Shown: positions 11,101-24,107 of the stretch, piece by piece | Numbering within the stretch: the stretch's first letter is position 1 | Layout of the letters: each line of letters opens with the position of its first letter | NCBI RefSeq assembly: GCF_009870125.1 | Contig: NC_046679.1 | Span: forward strand, 25,110,001-25,174,000 | DNA length: 64,000 nucleotides | Origin: Drosophila pseudoobscura | Lineage: Eukaryota > Arthropoda > Insecta > Diptera > Drosophilidae | Reading direction: 5' to 3' | The notes under the pieces: model-generated | What the model was told of the DNA's origin: nothing | Seen by the model: the letters and a program-made list of their open reading frames with translations, nothing else | Database searches by the model: none | Position numbers and translations under genes: made by a program

Positions 11101-14100
11101 ATACTCATACGCACCCTGAAGAACGCCGAGTCGCAAGCACGGATCGAGATCATGCACACCCTGGAGAAGGTCAGCGCCGGCATGGGCACGGCCATTGCCA
11201 ACGTGCACAAGGACATCTACAAGGCGGCCAAGCACTGCCTGCTCGACCGGGTAATGGCCGTGCGCGTGGCCGCCGCCCGCTGCATACTCAAGATGATATA
11301 CAGTGCCCCGTTCCTGTACCAGACGGAGCTTGAGAGCCTGGGAACGCTCTGCTTCCGCGCCTTTGATGGGAGCAACTACGAGGTGCGCTGCGCTGTGGCC
11401 CAGCTGCTGGGCACGCTCCTGGCCTACACCCAGCAGCTGGCGGAGGCGGCCCTAAACAAGAAGGCCAATCAGACGGTCGTCCTGCAGGCGGGCAAGGGAG
11501 CCACGCAGCGGCTGGTGTCGCTGGACGAGGCGCTGGGCATACTGATGTCGGGATTTCTGCGGGGCGGAGCCTCCTTCCTCAAGGGAACCGGGGAGATCAT
11601 CAAGGGCAGCTCCGGAGTGAATCGGGAGGTGCGTGTGGGCGTCACCCATGCGTACGTGGTGTTTGTCCAATTCATGGGCAGCGTCTGGCTGGAGCGCCAG
11701 TTGAGCGTGTTCCTGGCCCACGTCCTGGATCTGGTGGCCAATCCGAAGGCCGCCTGCTCGCACGTGGACGCCGTCTACTCGCGTAAGTGCATCAACTTCA
11801 TTCTGCGCTCAACGATCGGCAAGATGCTGGGGGAGAAGGCCCAGACCGCCGCCTGCAAGGAGCTCATCCATCTGGTGGCGAAGCAGATGAACTCGATCGA
11901 CTTCAATCCGGAGAACGCCAAGGACTCCAACCAAGAGACCCTCTTCAGCCAGCACCTGCTCGTGTGCGCCCTCCAGGAGCTGAGCTCCCTGTTCATCTGC
12001 CTGGGCACTACGGCCCAGAACCTGCTCGGAGACCAGTCCCTGCAGACCATCGACGCCACGTGCGCGGTGCTGGTCCATCCGTGCGCCGCCGCTAGACTGG
12101 CGGCCGCCTGGTGCCTGCGCTGCTGCTGCGTGGCCGTGCCCAGCCAGATAACGCCGCTCGTCGACCGCTTCATCGAAGCTATCGAGCAGATGCGCTCCTC
12201 ACCGGAGGCCATCGCCGGCTATAGCTGCGCCCTGGCGGCCATTTTGGGCAGCGTGCGCTACTCCCCGCTGGGCATACCCCACACCAAGGGCAAGGTGGTG
12301 TTCAACTGCGCCGAGGAGCTGCTGCGCTCCGCCTCCCAGAATAGCCGCATGTCGCTGCACCGCACCCAGGCCGGCTGGCTGTTGATCGGGGCTATCATGA
12401 CTCTGGGATCGCCGGTGGTCAAGGGTCTGCTGCCACGCATGCTGCTCCTGTGGCGCAACTCCTTCCCGCGCTCCAACAAGGAGCTCGAGTCGGAGAAGGC
12501 CCGCGGGGACGCCTTCACCTGGCAGGTGACGCTCGAGGGACGTGCGGGTGCCCTCTCTGTGATGCACAGCTTCCTGCTCAATTGTCCGGAACTGGTCAGC
12601 GAGGACATCACCCGACGGCTACTCACTCCAATCGAGAGTGCGCTGGCCATGCTGGTCAAGTGAGTACATATCCAGATCTATATCTCTCCTGCCTTCAACC
12701 TCTTTGTTATGTGCGAATGGTAACGATGATGTTTCGCCTTGCAGTTTGGCCACTGTTCTCAAGAGCTATGGCACCCAATTGAAGGCTCCGGCGGCCATGG
12801 TGCGCCTACGTCTCTTCGAGACGCTGACTCTGCTGCCGCCCAATGCTTTGGAGGCCTCCTACACGCATCTCCTCCGCATGCTCGTCTCGGAGTTTACGCT
12901 CTCGGACAACGCGGCCAACACCACCAACTCGCTGCTGCGCACGCTCTGCCACGGCGATGACTCCATTATTCTCGGCACCTGGCTCCAGGAGACCAACCAT
13001 CGTACTATCGAGGATCAGGTGGGTTGTCTAGCCGGTCGGAAAAAAAGACCCCTCCGGGGTTGTCTGTAGGGCTATTTTACTGTGTGTCCTGTGTTCGTGG
13101 TGTGCTAACAAATCTCTCTCCTTTGAATCCTTTCTCCCCCATCCTCTCTCTACTCTGTGTAACTATGCATTCCCAAAGATGGAGCCCAATCGCAAAGTAG
13201 ATGGCGAGCATGTAAGTGAATTGCAGCGGCTCAATCGCTTATGCTTTGCTTTCCTTATGATTTCTTCTCAGAATCGGAGTTCTGTTCAGTTTCGTTCTCT
13301 ATTTTTGTTTTCGTTTTAGTTTTTCTTTTGCATGAACACATAGGAATCTACTCCTCAATGCTTATCTAACCCTTCTATTGGGCTTTTTGCTGGCTGCTTT
13401 TTCTAATGTTTAAATTCAGTTGAATACACATAGATATTTACATATATATACAGTTTATTGTGGAGTATGATGTGTTAGAAATCGATTTTTAAACTAGGCC
13501 AAACATGAGATCTTATATTGTAGAGTTATCTAGATATACGTAACATGTTTATTGAACCAGGAGCGTTTTCCTTATTAGCATTTATTCAAGGAAATGGATT
13601 AGGCCAGAAATATTTCTCCAATGAGCACTGGGCATAAGCGAGACTTTAATTTGGTGAGTCTTAATGTGACAGTCATGATATGGGAGGGTGAAACATTGAG
13701 CGTAGAACTGTCTGTTATTCGAGTGTCATTCGAGTATTTCTTTTTTAACATAGTTCAAATTCAAACAGAGTCCAATCTGTCCGTTAGCCGTGAAGATGTT
13801 TATCTGAACCGCCGCCTGGCAGCGTTAGGCTTAATGCTTGAATTCTTGGTTCTAGGAACTAAAGCATGGTGTCTAATCTTTTCCAGTTTGTTTCTGATTC
13901 AGTATTGGATTTATTGAGGCCCGATTCCTTTATTGATGCGAGGGACGAGGGACTCAATGACTTGTTATCGTCATGGATTGTATTGTGGTTGAGAAGGTGG
14001 CTCACTACCGTGTTTGCGAAAACTCTGTATCTGTATCTCGGTTATACCTCCTATCATTATTTATATTTCGGATCAATCCATCTGCTTCGCCGGTAACCGT

Positions 14101-17100
14101 GGCTTTAAGAAGCCACATCTTCCGTACCGTGGGCACAGTTGTTTTATGAATCAAAACAGATCATGGAACTGTGATCATTTTAGTATTTCCCCATCAAACT
14201 TTGGAATACTGGTGCGTGGAAGCTGCCGTCATCATGGCTTGACGAGTCTAGTCTTGCGAATGCTCTTTACACCACCTTTTTCAGTCGTATCCTCCTCTTA
14301 CTGGTTGCTCATACTCCTCACGAATGCTGAAGTAAACAAATCACTTGAAGTGCGTCCTCCCGCCTCTGGAAACTGTTTCAGATTGCTTTTTATGGAAGGC
14401 AATTCGCTGTAAGCCTCCGTTGGCTGGTGGCTCAGATGATTCTCTGACGTTCGACTGACGTTCCTCACGATTGCCTGAATTCTGCATAAGCTTTTAATTG
14501 AAGATCGCCACGTACTTATGCACTGTTGCACGAAGGTCCAGGTAGAGGCGGCTGCCAGGCTGTTTTATTCGCTGTGTAGCGGGATGCGCTCCAAAATGCA
14601 ACCGATGTTGGTCAAAAGAGTAATATTGCAGACGACGTACCGGATGGAGGGATTTGTGGTGTTCTCCAGTCTATGGAAGGCACGTACAACAACTAAATGT
14701 GATCGCCTCGATGGTAATCGACTTGCAGGCTTGCTCTTGGCTGATTATCTGAATGTGTGAGATTGGCCGAGGTGGTGGGACTTAATGGTACCGTAAGTGT
14801 CTGGCCTGGTGCCAACTTGTATAGAAGCTGTCTTGAATCCTTTCACTGTCGCTTGGTTGACAGTTTAAACAGATTACCAAGGTCGGGGTCACCAAATGTT
14901 ATTATGTGTGTATGTTTTTCTATGTGGGTTGTGGAGAGAGTATCCTACGGTGCACAAAGAGGGTCAGAAGAACCGACGACAGCCTTTGATGATTGTGATG
15001 GAAGATGAGTGAGATGCAGTTGATGATACTGTTTCTGATACCATGATATTGTTGTCTGATTTGCTATTGGGCATTTGTGATAGGCAGCAACTGCACCAGT
15101 GTTCTTTGCACTCCGAGGAGCGATTACTTTTGACTCAGCTAAAGAACTTGCAGCCTATTCCGCTTCCGTGTGAGGGCATATTTAAGTATCTATCGGTACA
15201 GCGGGCAGGGGGCAGGAATTACTCTGAGTTCTAGATTTAATAGTACGAGCAATGCCCATAGATATTTGAATATCTAGTAGACCAGTATACAGAATGGTTA
15301 AGCTTCAGTGCTTCACTGATTGGGAGTCGAGTCGAGGGTGCTGTTCTTTAACAAAGCAGAACAGAATGACATTGATTCGCTGTACAAATTACCCATAAGC
15401 GAACGGAATCCTTCGTTTTCATTGATTGTTCCTAGAGCCAATCGTTTTTCAGTATTATTATACTTTTGCTTCGAATGTAGTTTGCATTACCACAAATATG
15501 TTCTGTGGCACATACTCGCATGCGTATATTTTATTCAGCCATGCTCCGGTTATCGCAAATCGCATAAGCCGTTGCTAGTGAGCTTGCGACTTCAGACATT
15601 AATAAATATAAATTGGTGAAAACCAGAGCATGGCTGATTGCTCTGTTAAATTACTCACTACTCACTCGTTCTGGAATGAAACACTTCGACTAATGACCCA
15701 CTTTCTACTCCATTAGCTGCAGCCCAATAGTGCGGCTGGTTCGGGGGCCCTGGAGCACGATCCCTGCTGCCTGTACCGCCCCAGTTGGTACGCCCATGGA
15801 AACGGCAGCGGCAGTAGCAGCGGCTCAGCCACGACGTCCGGAACTGGGAACTCCGGAGGCAGCAGCTCTGGAAACCTACAGCTGATCAACAAGGCCCAGC
15901 AGTGTCCCGGTCCCCTGCCGCTGGGCGTGGCTGTGATCGACATGTCCGTGACGCTGTACGGCACCATCTTCCCGAAGGTGGCCAACAAGCATCGGCTGCA
16001 GATGCTGGAGCACTTTGGCGAGTGCATCAAGCAGGCGAAGAGCAGCCGCCAGGAGGCGGTCCAGATGAACATCTTCACGGCGCTGCTGTGCGCGCTAAAG
16101 AATCTGACGGACAGCAAGACGAGCCTGGGCCAGGAGGATGTGCGGAGGAGTGCAACAGGTCTAATCGTGGCCTCGCTGACCAGTGCCAACTCCACGATAC
16201 GCTGCGCGGGAGGCGAGGCTCTGGGAAGGCTGGCTCAGGTCGTGGGCGACTCGCACTTCACCGCCGAACTGGCGCAGAACAGCTTTGACAAGCTCAAGTC
16301 GGCCAGGGATGTGGTTACACGCACGGGACACTCGCACGCCCTCGGTTGCCTGCACCGGTATGTGGGCGGCATGGGCTCCTCTCAGCACCTGAGCACCAGC
16401 GTGTCCATCCTGCTGGCCCTAGCCCAGGACAGCGCCTCGCCGGTGGTGCAAGTTTGGTCGCTGTACGCCCTGGCTCAGATCGCCGACTCCGGCGGTCCCA
16501 TGTTCCGGGGCTATGTGGAGGCAGCGCTCACGATGTCCCTCAAATTGCTGCTCAGCGTCCCGCATGCTCATGTGGATGTGCATCAGTGTGTGGGTCGCGT
16601 GGTCAATGCCCTGATCACCACCGTAGGACCGGAGCTGCAGGGAAGCGCTGCTGGAGTCAGTGCCATGCGCGGCTCCTTCCTGTGCTCAGCCGCCCTTCTG
16701 CAGGCGCACGCGGACCCCCTGGTTCAAGCCGAGGCGATCGGCTGTCTGCAGCAGCTGCATCTGTTCGCCTGCAAGTCCCTGCAGCTGGACTCGCTGGTCC
16801 CGACGCTGGTCAAGATGCTCGCCAGCAACTACTTCATCCTGCGCAAGGCGGCAGTCTCATGCCTGCGCCAGCTGGCGCATCGCGAGGCGAAGGAAGTGTG
16901 CGAGCTGGCGCTCACCATAAGCCCGGAGCAATGTCCGGACCTAGTGCTAACCGAGTACGGACTCCCCGGGCTGCTCTTCTCGATGCTGGACACCGAAACG
17001 GATGCCGAAATGCTGAAGAACATCCACGACACCTTGACCTCCATGCTGCAGATGTTGGCGGCAGACAATCTCAGCTCCTGGCTGAGTCTATGCAAGAATG

Positions 17101-20100
17101 TGCTCACGGTGGCCGCAGAGGGCGGCCTGGCCGAGGACTGTCCCCCCACTGGGGCGGATCACGCGAACAAGGATCACACGTCGGGGCAGGAGGAGGACGA
17201 CGACGAGGAGGAAGAGTATGCCGACGATGTGACCGAGTACAGGGCGGAGGAGAACACATCCACCCATCCGGCAGTACAGCCCCGCTGGCCGACCCGCGTC
17301 TTTGCCTCCCACTGCGTCCGGAGGATCATCTCCAGCTGCGAAGCCTCCAGTCCCATGCACTTCGACCTGCTCCAGGCCAAAGAGCAGCAGATGATCAAGT
17401 CCCGAGGCGACTACCTAATCCTCCATTTGGCGGAGCTCATCCGCATGTCCTTCATGGCGGCCACCTCCGACTCAGACCAGCTGCGGCTGGAGGGACTGCG
17501 CACCCTCCAGGAGATCATCGATCGCTTCGCCAACGTCCCAGAGCCCGAGTTTCCCGGCCACCTGCTGCTCGAGCAGTTCCAGGCGCAAGTGGGGGCCGCC
17601 CTGCGTCCCGCTTTTGCCCCAGACACGCCCTCCCACGTGACGGCTGCCGCCTGTGAGGTGTGCTCCGCGTGGATCGGCTCGGGAGTGGCGCGGGACATCA
17701 GCGACCTGCGACGCGTCCACCAGCTGCTCGTGAGCTCCCTCAGCAAGCTGTACACGAAGACGAACAGCACCCAGCTGTACAACGAGTCCATGGCCACGCT
17801 GGAGAAGCTGAGCATCCTCAAGGCTTGGGCCGAGGTCTATATTGTGGCCATGATGGGCAACGGCAAGGCGCCGGCCTCCCTCCTCTCGCTGCAGTCGCAG
17901 CAGACTGCCGCCGTCCACTCCCTGACTGCCGTGGAGGCGGATGTGGACCAAGACCCCACGCCCGACAGCAGGGGCGAGAGTCTGCTGGGACTGGTGCAGC
18001 CGGAGCTGCATAATCTGTCCACGCACTGGCTGAACGCCATGAAGGACCACGCTCTGCTGCTGCTGCCGGCCGAGTTCCAGTCGCAGCTGCCGCACGATGG
18101 CGGCGCCTTCTACACCACGGATACCATTAACTCCTCGAAGCCGCATTACATGACCAGCTGGCCTCCGCTGTTGTACGCCTCGGCCCTGTGGCTGCGGGAC
18201 GAGGGCTTCGCCCGACACCAGGAAACAGCCGCCAGCTCATCGGCGGAGTCCAACAACAACCACATAACGCACGGCTCCCTTTCGGCGGACCGATTCCACA
18301 TGATATTCGGCATCTGTATGGAGGCCCTGTGCAGCATGCGCAGCTCGGAGAAGCCCAAAAACATCGTCAGCTGCCTGCGATCCCTGCACAGCATCTTCGA
18401 CTCGAAGTGGGCGCGCCAGCAGCTGATCAAGGATCGAGCCCTGACCATCGAACTGTGTCACGTGCTGCACCGACAGATCCTGACGCGCGACGAGCTGTTG
18501 GTCCAGCTGCTGTGCGTGGAGATCCTCAAGCAGACCATCCAGGCGGCGCGCGAGGATCTCGACAACAGGCGCGACGACAACGCCAATGCCGAAGACAGCC
18601 TGCAGCTGGGCGAGGACAACTCCATGCAGCCCGGCAGCTCGCACGTGTACGCCGTGCTGGAGGTGTGCCTCTGCCTGTTCGTTCGCCAGATACCGAGTAT
18701 GAACCCAACCAAGCAGAGCGGCTCGGGCCTCCAGCTGGACTACGCCTACGCCAAGTTCCACTCCACCGCCTCCTTCTTCTCCGTCCTGAGCGACGACAGT
18801 GGTCTGCTGGTAGCCAGTGGGCTGCAGTGCGTCGAACAGCTGTTGGACCTCTGCACGCCACGCGGAGCCCTCACCATTCTGCCCACCATCCTGTACATGA
18901 CCACTAGCATCATCAAGGAAATAGCCAACAAGTCCGCCATAGACAGCAGCATCCTGGCCAACACCAGCGCCGTGCAGGCGGCCCTTCAGTGCCTGCGCTC
19001 GGTCTGCGTGCATCGGTGGTCGCGGCAGGCGGACACCGCCGAGGACTGGCAGCAGCTGCTGCAGAGCGCCTTGGCTACCGTCATAGATCTCACCAAGACG
19101 GCTGGCGACAACGAGGAGCGCAGAGTGGATGAGGTCACTATGCTGCTAGCCATCGCCGTCTTCATTCTCCATACCCCAGCCTCCGTGGTGGCCGCGCCCT
19201 CGCTGCAGTATCCTTGCATCAACCACTTCCGGCAGTGCCTGCAGTCCGAGCACCTGTCGGTCAAACTGAAGTGCATCGAGACCACGCGCTCCATTTTCGC
19301 CAGTGCCGAGCTGAAGACGGCCACCCCCTACATCCACGCCCTGGCCCCGCGCATCATCAAGTCCCTGTACGCGGAGTCCAGCAAGACGCCAGCCAGCGAA
19401 CTGGAGCTGCAGGTCACCCTGGAGAGCATTGTCACCGTGGAGCAGCTGATCGATCTGGCTGAGCCACAGCACCGTAAGTGCTCATGTTTAAGGCGATTAC
19501 TGATCGCTCTCTCGAGTTGTCTTTCCATTCGGGGTATTCCTGTTCATCAAGTCATGGAGCCTTATTCTGGGATTGATCATTTCTCTTCTGCCTATAAATA
19601 GCATTATTTTCCATTTTTTCCGCTACTTTCTGTGTCCATGAAACACATGCCATATGGGGGTTTCTTGCGACATAAACTTCTGTATCCCTTAGTCGAATGC
19701 GTGTGCACGAGAGAGTGGCCGAGCTCGAGTAATACCTTCTGGCTTTCCAACCAAATCCTAAATATCCTAAAGAAATCGTGTACCATAGAAATGTATGGGC
19801 GTTATTCAGCATACGAGAAATTAAGCTAGATTATATATATATATCTATATATAGTAGATAGGAAATCCATTCAATATCGATATCAATAGCTGTCAATAGA
19901 AACCATTAAATGGAACAGAGAAGAAAAGATTGCAAACCTTGAGAACAGATGAGGGATAAGAGGCCTCTTCGCTTCACACAAACCTATTCCGACAGAAAGA
20001 GCTTTATTCTCAGAAAAATGATTCCATACATTGTTCCGTAGTCAAACTATAGATATATCCCATTTGTAGGGTGTGCAGAGATACACTTGTACTCGTACAT

Positions 20101-21402
20101 AAAAGAACATATTTCGATTTTGGTTTCGCTAGACTTCATTTTATTATTTTTTAACGGGAATACCCTCTACATAGTCTATAGCTTGTTTCGCGGAAACCCC
20201 TTTCCCTCCCCCACTAGTTGACACTCCACCTTGTCCATCGCATCGGCATATTCCATCCACATTTGCATTTGCCGTTAAGCCGCGGCGCCTTGTTCTCTCT
20301 CTCTCTCTCTGTCTCTCTATCTCTCTCTTTGAATGCAGCCGACAAAAACAATAATATAACAGCACATTTGCGAGACAAGAACAAGAAATTCGACTATTAC
20401 ATATTTGCTCTTTTCTCTCCGTCTCCGTCTTCTCTTTTTAATCAATTCACAAACCATCTAAAACACACACGAAATTAAACCAAATTAAAACCGTTAGGAA
20501 ACATGAACTTGCTACAAGGTAAATGAAAGAGCACGATCAAAAGAATGCACATGTTTCATGCCACGCCCTCCCCACAGTGCGTTTCCGAACAGCAAGACAG
20601 TTGGAGACGTAATACGAGGAATACGAGGAGATTTACAGATCCCATCCTAAATCCAATGTCCGTACATCCAGTCTGCGATCTGTTATCGATCGAACACATA
20701 TTTGAGACCCAGAACTATATAACATACTATACAAATCGAGTGGAAGCGAGTGGAAGTGGACTCGTCTCGGCGCTTATGCGGAAACCCATACCAACTGTCT
20801 ATTGGCTCGAAAACGCATTGTACTACTACTCTATTGCACAGTTATTGTTATTGCACAAACCCATAGAATAGTTGATGTGGAACGTATAGTTTAGTTGTAG
20901 ATGCTGTACACAGACGGAATCACGCTTTAATTGTTGCATGTTTGATGGTCGTATACTTAAATTGTGGACAGCTGGCACCCAATGGGGTCGCACTTGTTGC
21001 ATAGAACAGATGTTCAGTGTCCTCTGCAAACACTCGAAATAGTATTAATCAACATTCTCTACCATGTTCACAGACATACAAATGCTGACGTTGCTGGTGC
21101 CTGTACTGATTGGTTTCCTGGCCGATCCCAGCCGCCTTCGAACCTTGGCCAAATACCAGCGACAGCTGCACGAGCAGGCCCTGCAGTGGCTGCTCAAGAT
21201 TGGGCCGAAATACCCGAAGGAGTTCAAGGCACTGATGGGTCAGACACCGGAGCTGCGCCAGAAACTGGAGGCAGCCATACGCAGTCAGCAGCAGTCAATT
21301 AACATTGCCCAGAAGGCAACGGAAGCCCAGAGGAACGGTCTGCTGGCCAAGCCACAGAAGCCGACCATCAAGCTGAAGACGGACTTTAGCAACTTCCAAT
21401 GA
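8175..21402 (+). CDS. HEATR5: HEATR5 (HEAT repeat-containing protein 5A/5B homologue)
   Basis: HEATR5 is a very large HEAT-repeat solenoid that binds AP-1/aftiphilin and dynein-related partners in clathrin and endosome traffic. My exons: 8175-8239, 10547-10960, 11022-12659, 12745-13018, a 33 nt micro-exon 13179-13211, 15717-19473 and 21074-21402. All junctions are in phase and give 2169 residues, or 2122 if translation starts at the internal ATG 10623 ([13 protein letters not shown]), which matches the usual family start. Family hallmarks seen: [19 protein letters not shown]-like [46 protein letters not shown] and the short basic tail ending [10 protein letters not shown] Ser/Gly-rich insert follows the exon at 15717. 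An acidic stretch (about 17187-17240) interrupts the solenoid. The 3' end is convergent with Pbp95, with AATAAA at 21710-21715. The counterpart is probably CG2747 in D. melanogaster. Confidence 0.93.
8240..10546 (+). other. HEATR5: First intron of HEATR5
   Basis: A 2.3 kb intron flanked by donor CAG|GTAAAA and acceptor TTCTTTGCAG. The body is AT-rich with short simple-sequence patches (ACCACACC runs near 8350). I see no additional gene. Open frames at 9046-9420 and neighbours have no recognisable content. Confidence 0.5.
13179..13211 (+). other. HEATR5: 33-nt in-frame micro-exon of HEATR5
   Basis: Between a TTCCCAAAG acceptor and a GTAAGT donor lies ATG GAG CCC AAT CGC AAA GTA GAT GGC GAG CAT, 11 codons in the same phase (0) as both flanking exons. 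It may be included or skipped without changing the frame. It sits just before the insert preceding the conserved LQPNSA segment. Confidence 0.55.
13212..15716 (+). other. HEATR5: Large HEATR5 intron with unexplained moderately GC content
   Basis: A 2.5 kb intron ending at acceptor CTCCATTAG. Unlike the AT-rich first intron, it contains many short open frames in several directions and a perfect 7 bp hairpin at 14099-14116. I do not recognise any of the translated pieces. It may hold a decayed insertion or noncoding RNA. Confidence 0.35.
19474..21073 (+). other. HEATR5: Last HEATR5 intron
   Basis: A 1.6 kb intron, donor C|GTAAGT, acceptor TGTTCACAG. It contains a CT-rich run (20295-20330) and a palindromic TATCGATA at 19875-19882. 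No gene is supported inside it. Confidence 0.5.
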
Positions 21403-21716
21403 ACACGAATACGAATCGTCATCTGTTAAAGCTGCTAATGCAATGCTTCTTTGTGCTCTATTAGATCTACTTACAGTCTGCTACAGAAAATGCTTTGCAG
21501 TGCAAATTATGAACATTCGCCCATCGCTCGGGGAGGGGCGCGTTCCATTCTCCCTGGAGGTGTGCCTTTGTTTTTCCTTTGCCTAAAATGTACTCGTACT
21601 ATAAACATACAGACACACACTCAAACACGCGATGAAAGTACCTACAACTTTATAAATTATATTTGTTAGCTATTATAATGAGTAATATACGATGCGATAT
21701 AAAGTAAACAATAAAC

Positions 21717-24107
21717 TTATAAAGGCAAGAAGTCCTCCTCCTCCTTGAAGCTCATCCCCTCATCTTCGCTGAGGGGCTCCAATTTCGGTTTCTTCCTCTG
21801 TGGCTCAGCCAATCGGTTGACATGTGCCATTTGCTTGACTGCAATTTGTCTGCTCAGTTCCTCCTGCGTCGATCGTGCCCCGGATTCAATGTAGTTGGCC
21901 AAAGGTCTTGGCAAGGCCATCAGGTGAGAGGGCAGCTCATCGAAGAGATGCGTTTCAAGTCGGCTCAGCAGAATGGTGCGATAAAACAGGGCTCGCAGAC
22001 GGTGCCGGAATTGCTGGATGTGCGGCGAGGACTCGTCGTAGGCTGGGGACTCAGCGGGGGAGAGCTTTCCACTGTCGCCGGATAATATGCAAATGGCACG
22101 GAATCCCATCATCGTTGACCAGTTGGGGGGCAAGAGTAGCGAGTCCTGGGATGGATTTTGGTCCTTTTTTTTTGGCAGCGTCTTGAGCAATTGGTTGTAG
22201 GAACTACACAATTTCAGGGGCATTGAAACGCTCTGAATGGGCTTAAAGTTCTTGGCCGCTGGTGGCTTGTAGTTTAACGCCTCGATCACATATGCGAGAT
22301 TCAAGGCATCCTTGGGTATCGAAAAGTGTTCCAACGACGGTGATGCCCTCAGTTGAAGATCGTAGCTATATTTGAAGTACTCATAGACCTGCACATCTAT
22401 TTCGCTGGGCCCGACTTTTATGTTAGAGCTCCTTCTCTCCCCTGCTCTCGATGGACGCGTTTGATGCTTCGGCGGATCGATGGAGTCAGGATCCTGCTGC
22501 CACACTTCCAGACACTCCGCCCAATTGTCAGCCGTGACGATATTGTTTTTATTTTTAAAACACCTTCGGCGCGGAAAGTCTGCGACCGTGGCCGAAGGAT
22601 GCTGCTCTAGGAAGCGTTTTATTACCAAGAAACGCGTCCTGCAACTGGTCCGAGTGTGATTTCCAAGATGCGCAGCACAGTTCACCCACTGAGCGGCCCC
22701 GTGCTCCGTGACAAAATCCATCAGTTTGGTGTCGTCCAGCACCGACCAAGGGTCGGTCTTGGTGCGTTGGGCGAGGTTATTGTGGTATCGGGTACGGAGC
22801 TGTGCCAGCGAGCGGTTGGGAAACAGAGTGCGGGGAAAGCTATTGAATTTACCATTGTACTCCTCCACGGCAGCAAAGAGCATTATGTCCTCCGTCGTGG
22901 TGAAGGGTGCTGCAATTGAAATAAGCCGAAAATGTTTAGTTGGAGGAACGTTGGGGGAGAAAGTCCATTCCATTCCACACTGCTCACCATGGCTGATGCT
23001 TGGATGCAGCGTATACGTATAGCGTCCGATCAGAGTGGACTTGGACCTGCCGGGAAAGTGTTCCGACACCCGCTGCCAATTGATCTGGCCATTCACAGTA
23101 TTCATTTCGACAAGACGCTTTAGTGTCTCATTGTCCTTCTCGGTCCATCGAACACTGGACGATGGCTCCAGGTGGTGACGGAACGCCACCAGGACACGCA
23201 CGAAACACTGATAGTCCGATCGCCGATCCAACGCCGAAGCTATCTTCTCCCAGTTCTGCATGTGATTCGCTTTGGCCGCCGCCACCAGAGCTGCGTCCTC
23301 CGACGCACTCCAGTCCTCGCGGCTCAGCTGCGGATGTAGATAAACGCGCCACATTGCCTCTGAGCTGTAGGTAGAATGACGGAACTCCAAGTCCAGAGTA
23401 CTGATCTGGGTCCAGTCGATGCTAAAGCTGCTGTCGGCGTTGGCCAGCAGACTGGCCAGAGAGCGAACATGTCGCTCGATGGGCTTTCGCTTGAGAGAGC
23501 TTGGAGCCTTTTCACAGGCGGCATGGTCCAGCAGCTGTTGTAGGTCAGTGGGTCAGTAGGGAGGACAATTAGTCTGGTCCGTGAAAGTTTCTCAAAAATG
23601 CGGCTCGTTCGGCCAAAGACTCACCTGTTGCTTGATGCCCATAATCAAATTCTTCTTGTCCAGAATAGTCCACACGTGTTTGGAGCGCATATCGAAGTCC
23701 GAGGGAAACATCTCCGTGTGACTACGCGCCTCGTAGTCCTCGTTATTCGGACAACTGCGTCCATCAATATCTCGAAAATACAAATTTCCCTTGAAGTGGA
23801 AGGTGGCTCCACGGCGGATCGCTCCACATATTCCATACATTTCAGTGCTTCCCTTATTAAGCCTGCTGTTACATTGGGTGCGCGGCTTTAGGCGGCGGAT
23901 TAAAATCTCCTCGTTCCGTGCATATCGAGCCCGGACAGATTTCAGCAACGCTAGAACCTTTGCGCGCACTTGGTGCAGGCGTCGCTGCAGCTCATGGTTG
24001 AGCAGCAGGGCATTGGTCTCGCTCGGCTCTGAGGTGGCTATTAGCAGCGATGTGATCTCTGCCAGCAGTTGATTGGGGTTCAAACTAAGCAGGTTCTCGA
24101 CATCCAT
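21717..24107 (-). CDS. Pbp95: snRNA-activating complex Myb subunit (SNAPC4/SNAP190-like)
   Basis: This subunit binds the proximal sequence element of snRNA genes through Myb repeats, directing Pol II or Pol III. Three exons: 24107-23625, 23534-22988 and 22909-21717, with introns of 90 and 78 bp, give 740 residues. That is near the size expected of the fly PSEA-binding 95 kDa protein. Residues 1-160 are helical and Arg-rich with no known fold visible to me. From about residue 234 there are four Myb-like repeats with the spaced Trp pattern (REDWSASEDAALVAAAK, VRWTEKDNETLKRLVEM, FTTTEDIMLFAAVEEYN, DPWSVLDDTKLMDFVTEHG). The C-terminal half is Pro/Ser-rich and ends acidic (FKEEEDFLPL). The start at MDVENLL is preferred; an upstream ATG at 24164 in the same frame is possible. 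Confidence 0.87.

Noticed and set aside
15023-15065. TTGATGA ... CTGA ... CTGA, resembling C/D box snoRNA boxes in a HEATR5 intron
   Set aside because: The C-to-D' spacing is too short for a guide, the C box lacks the usual purine, and the terminal stem is weak.
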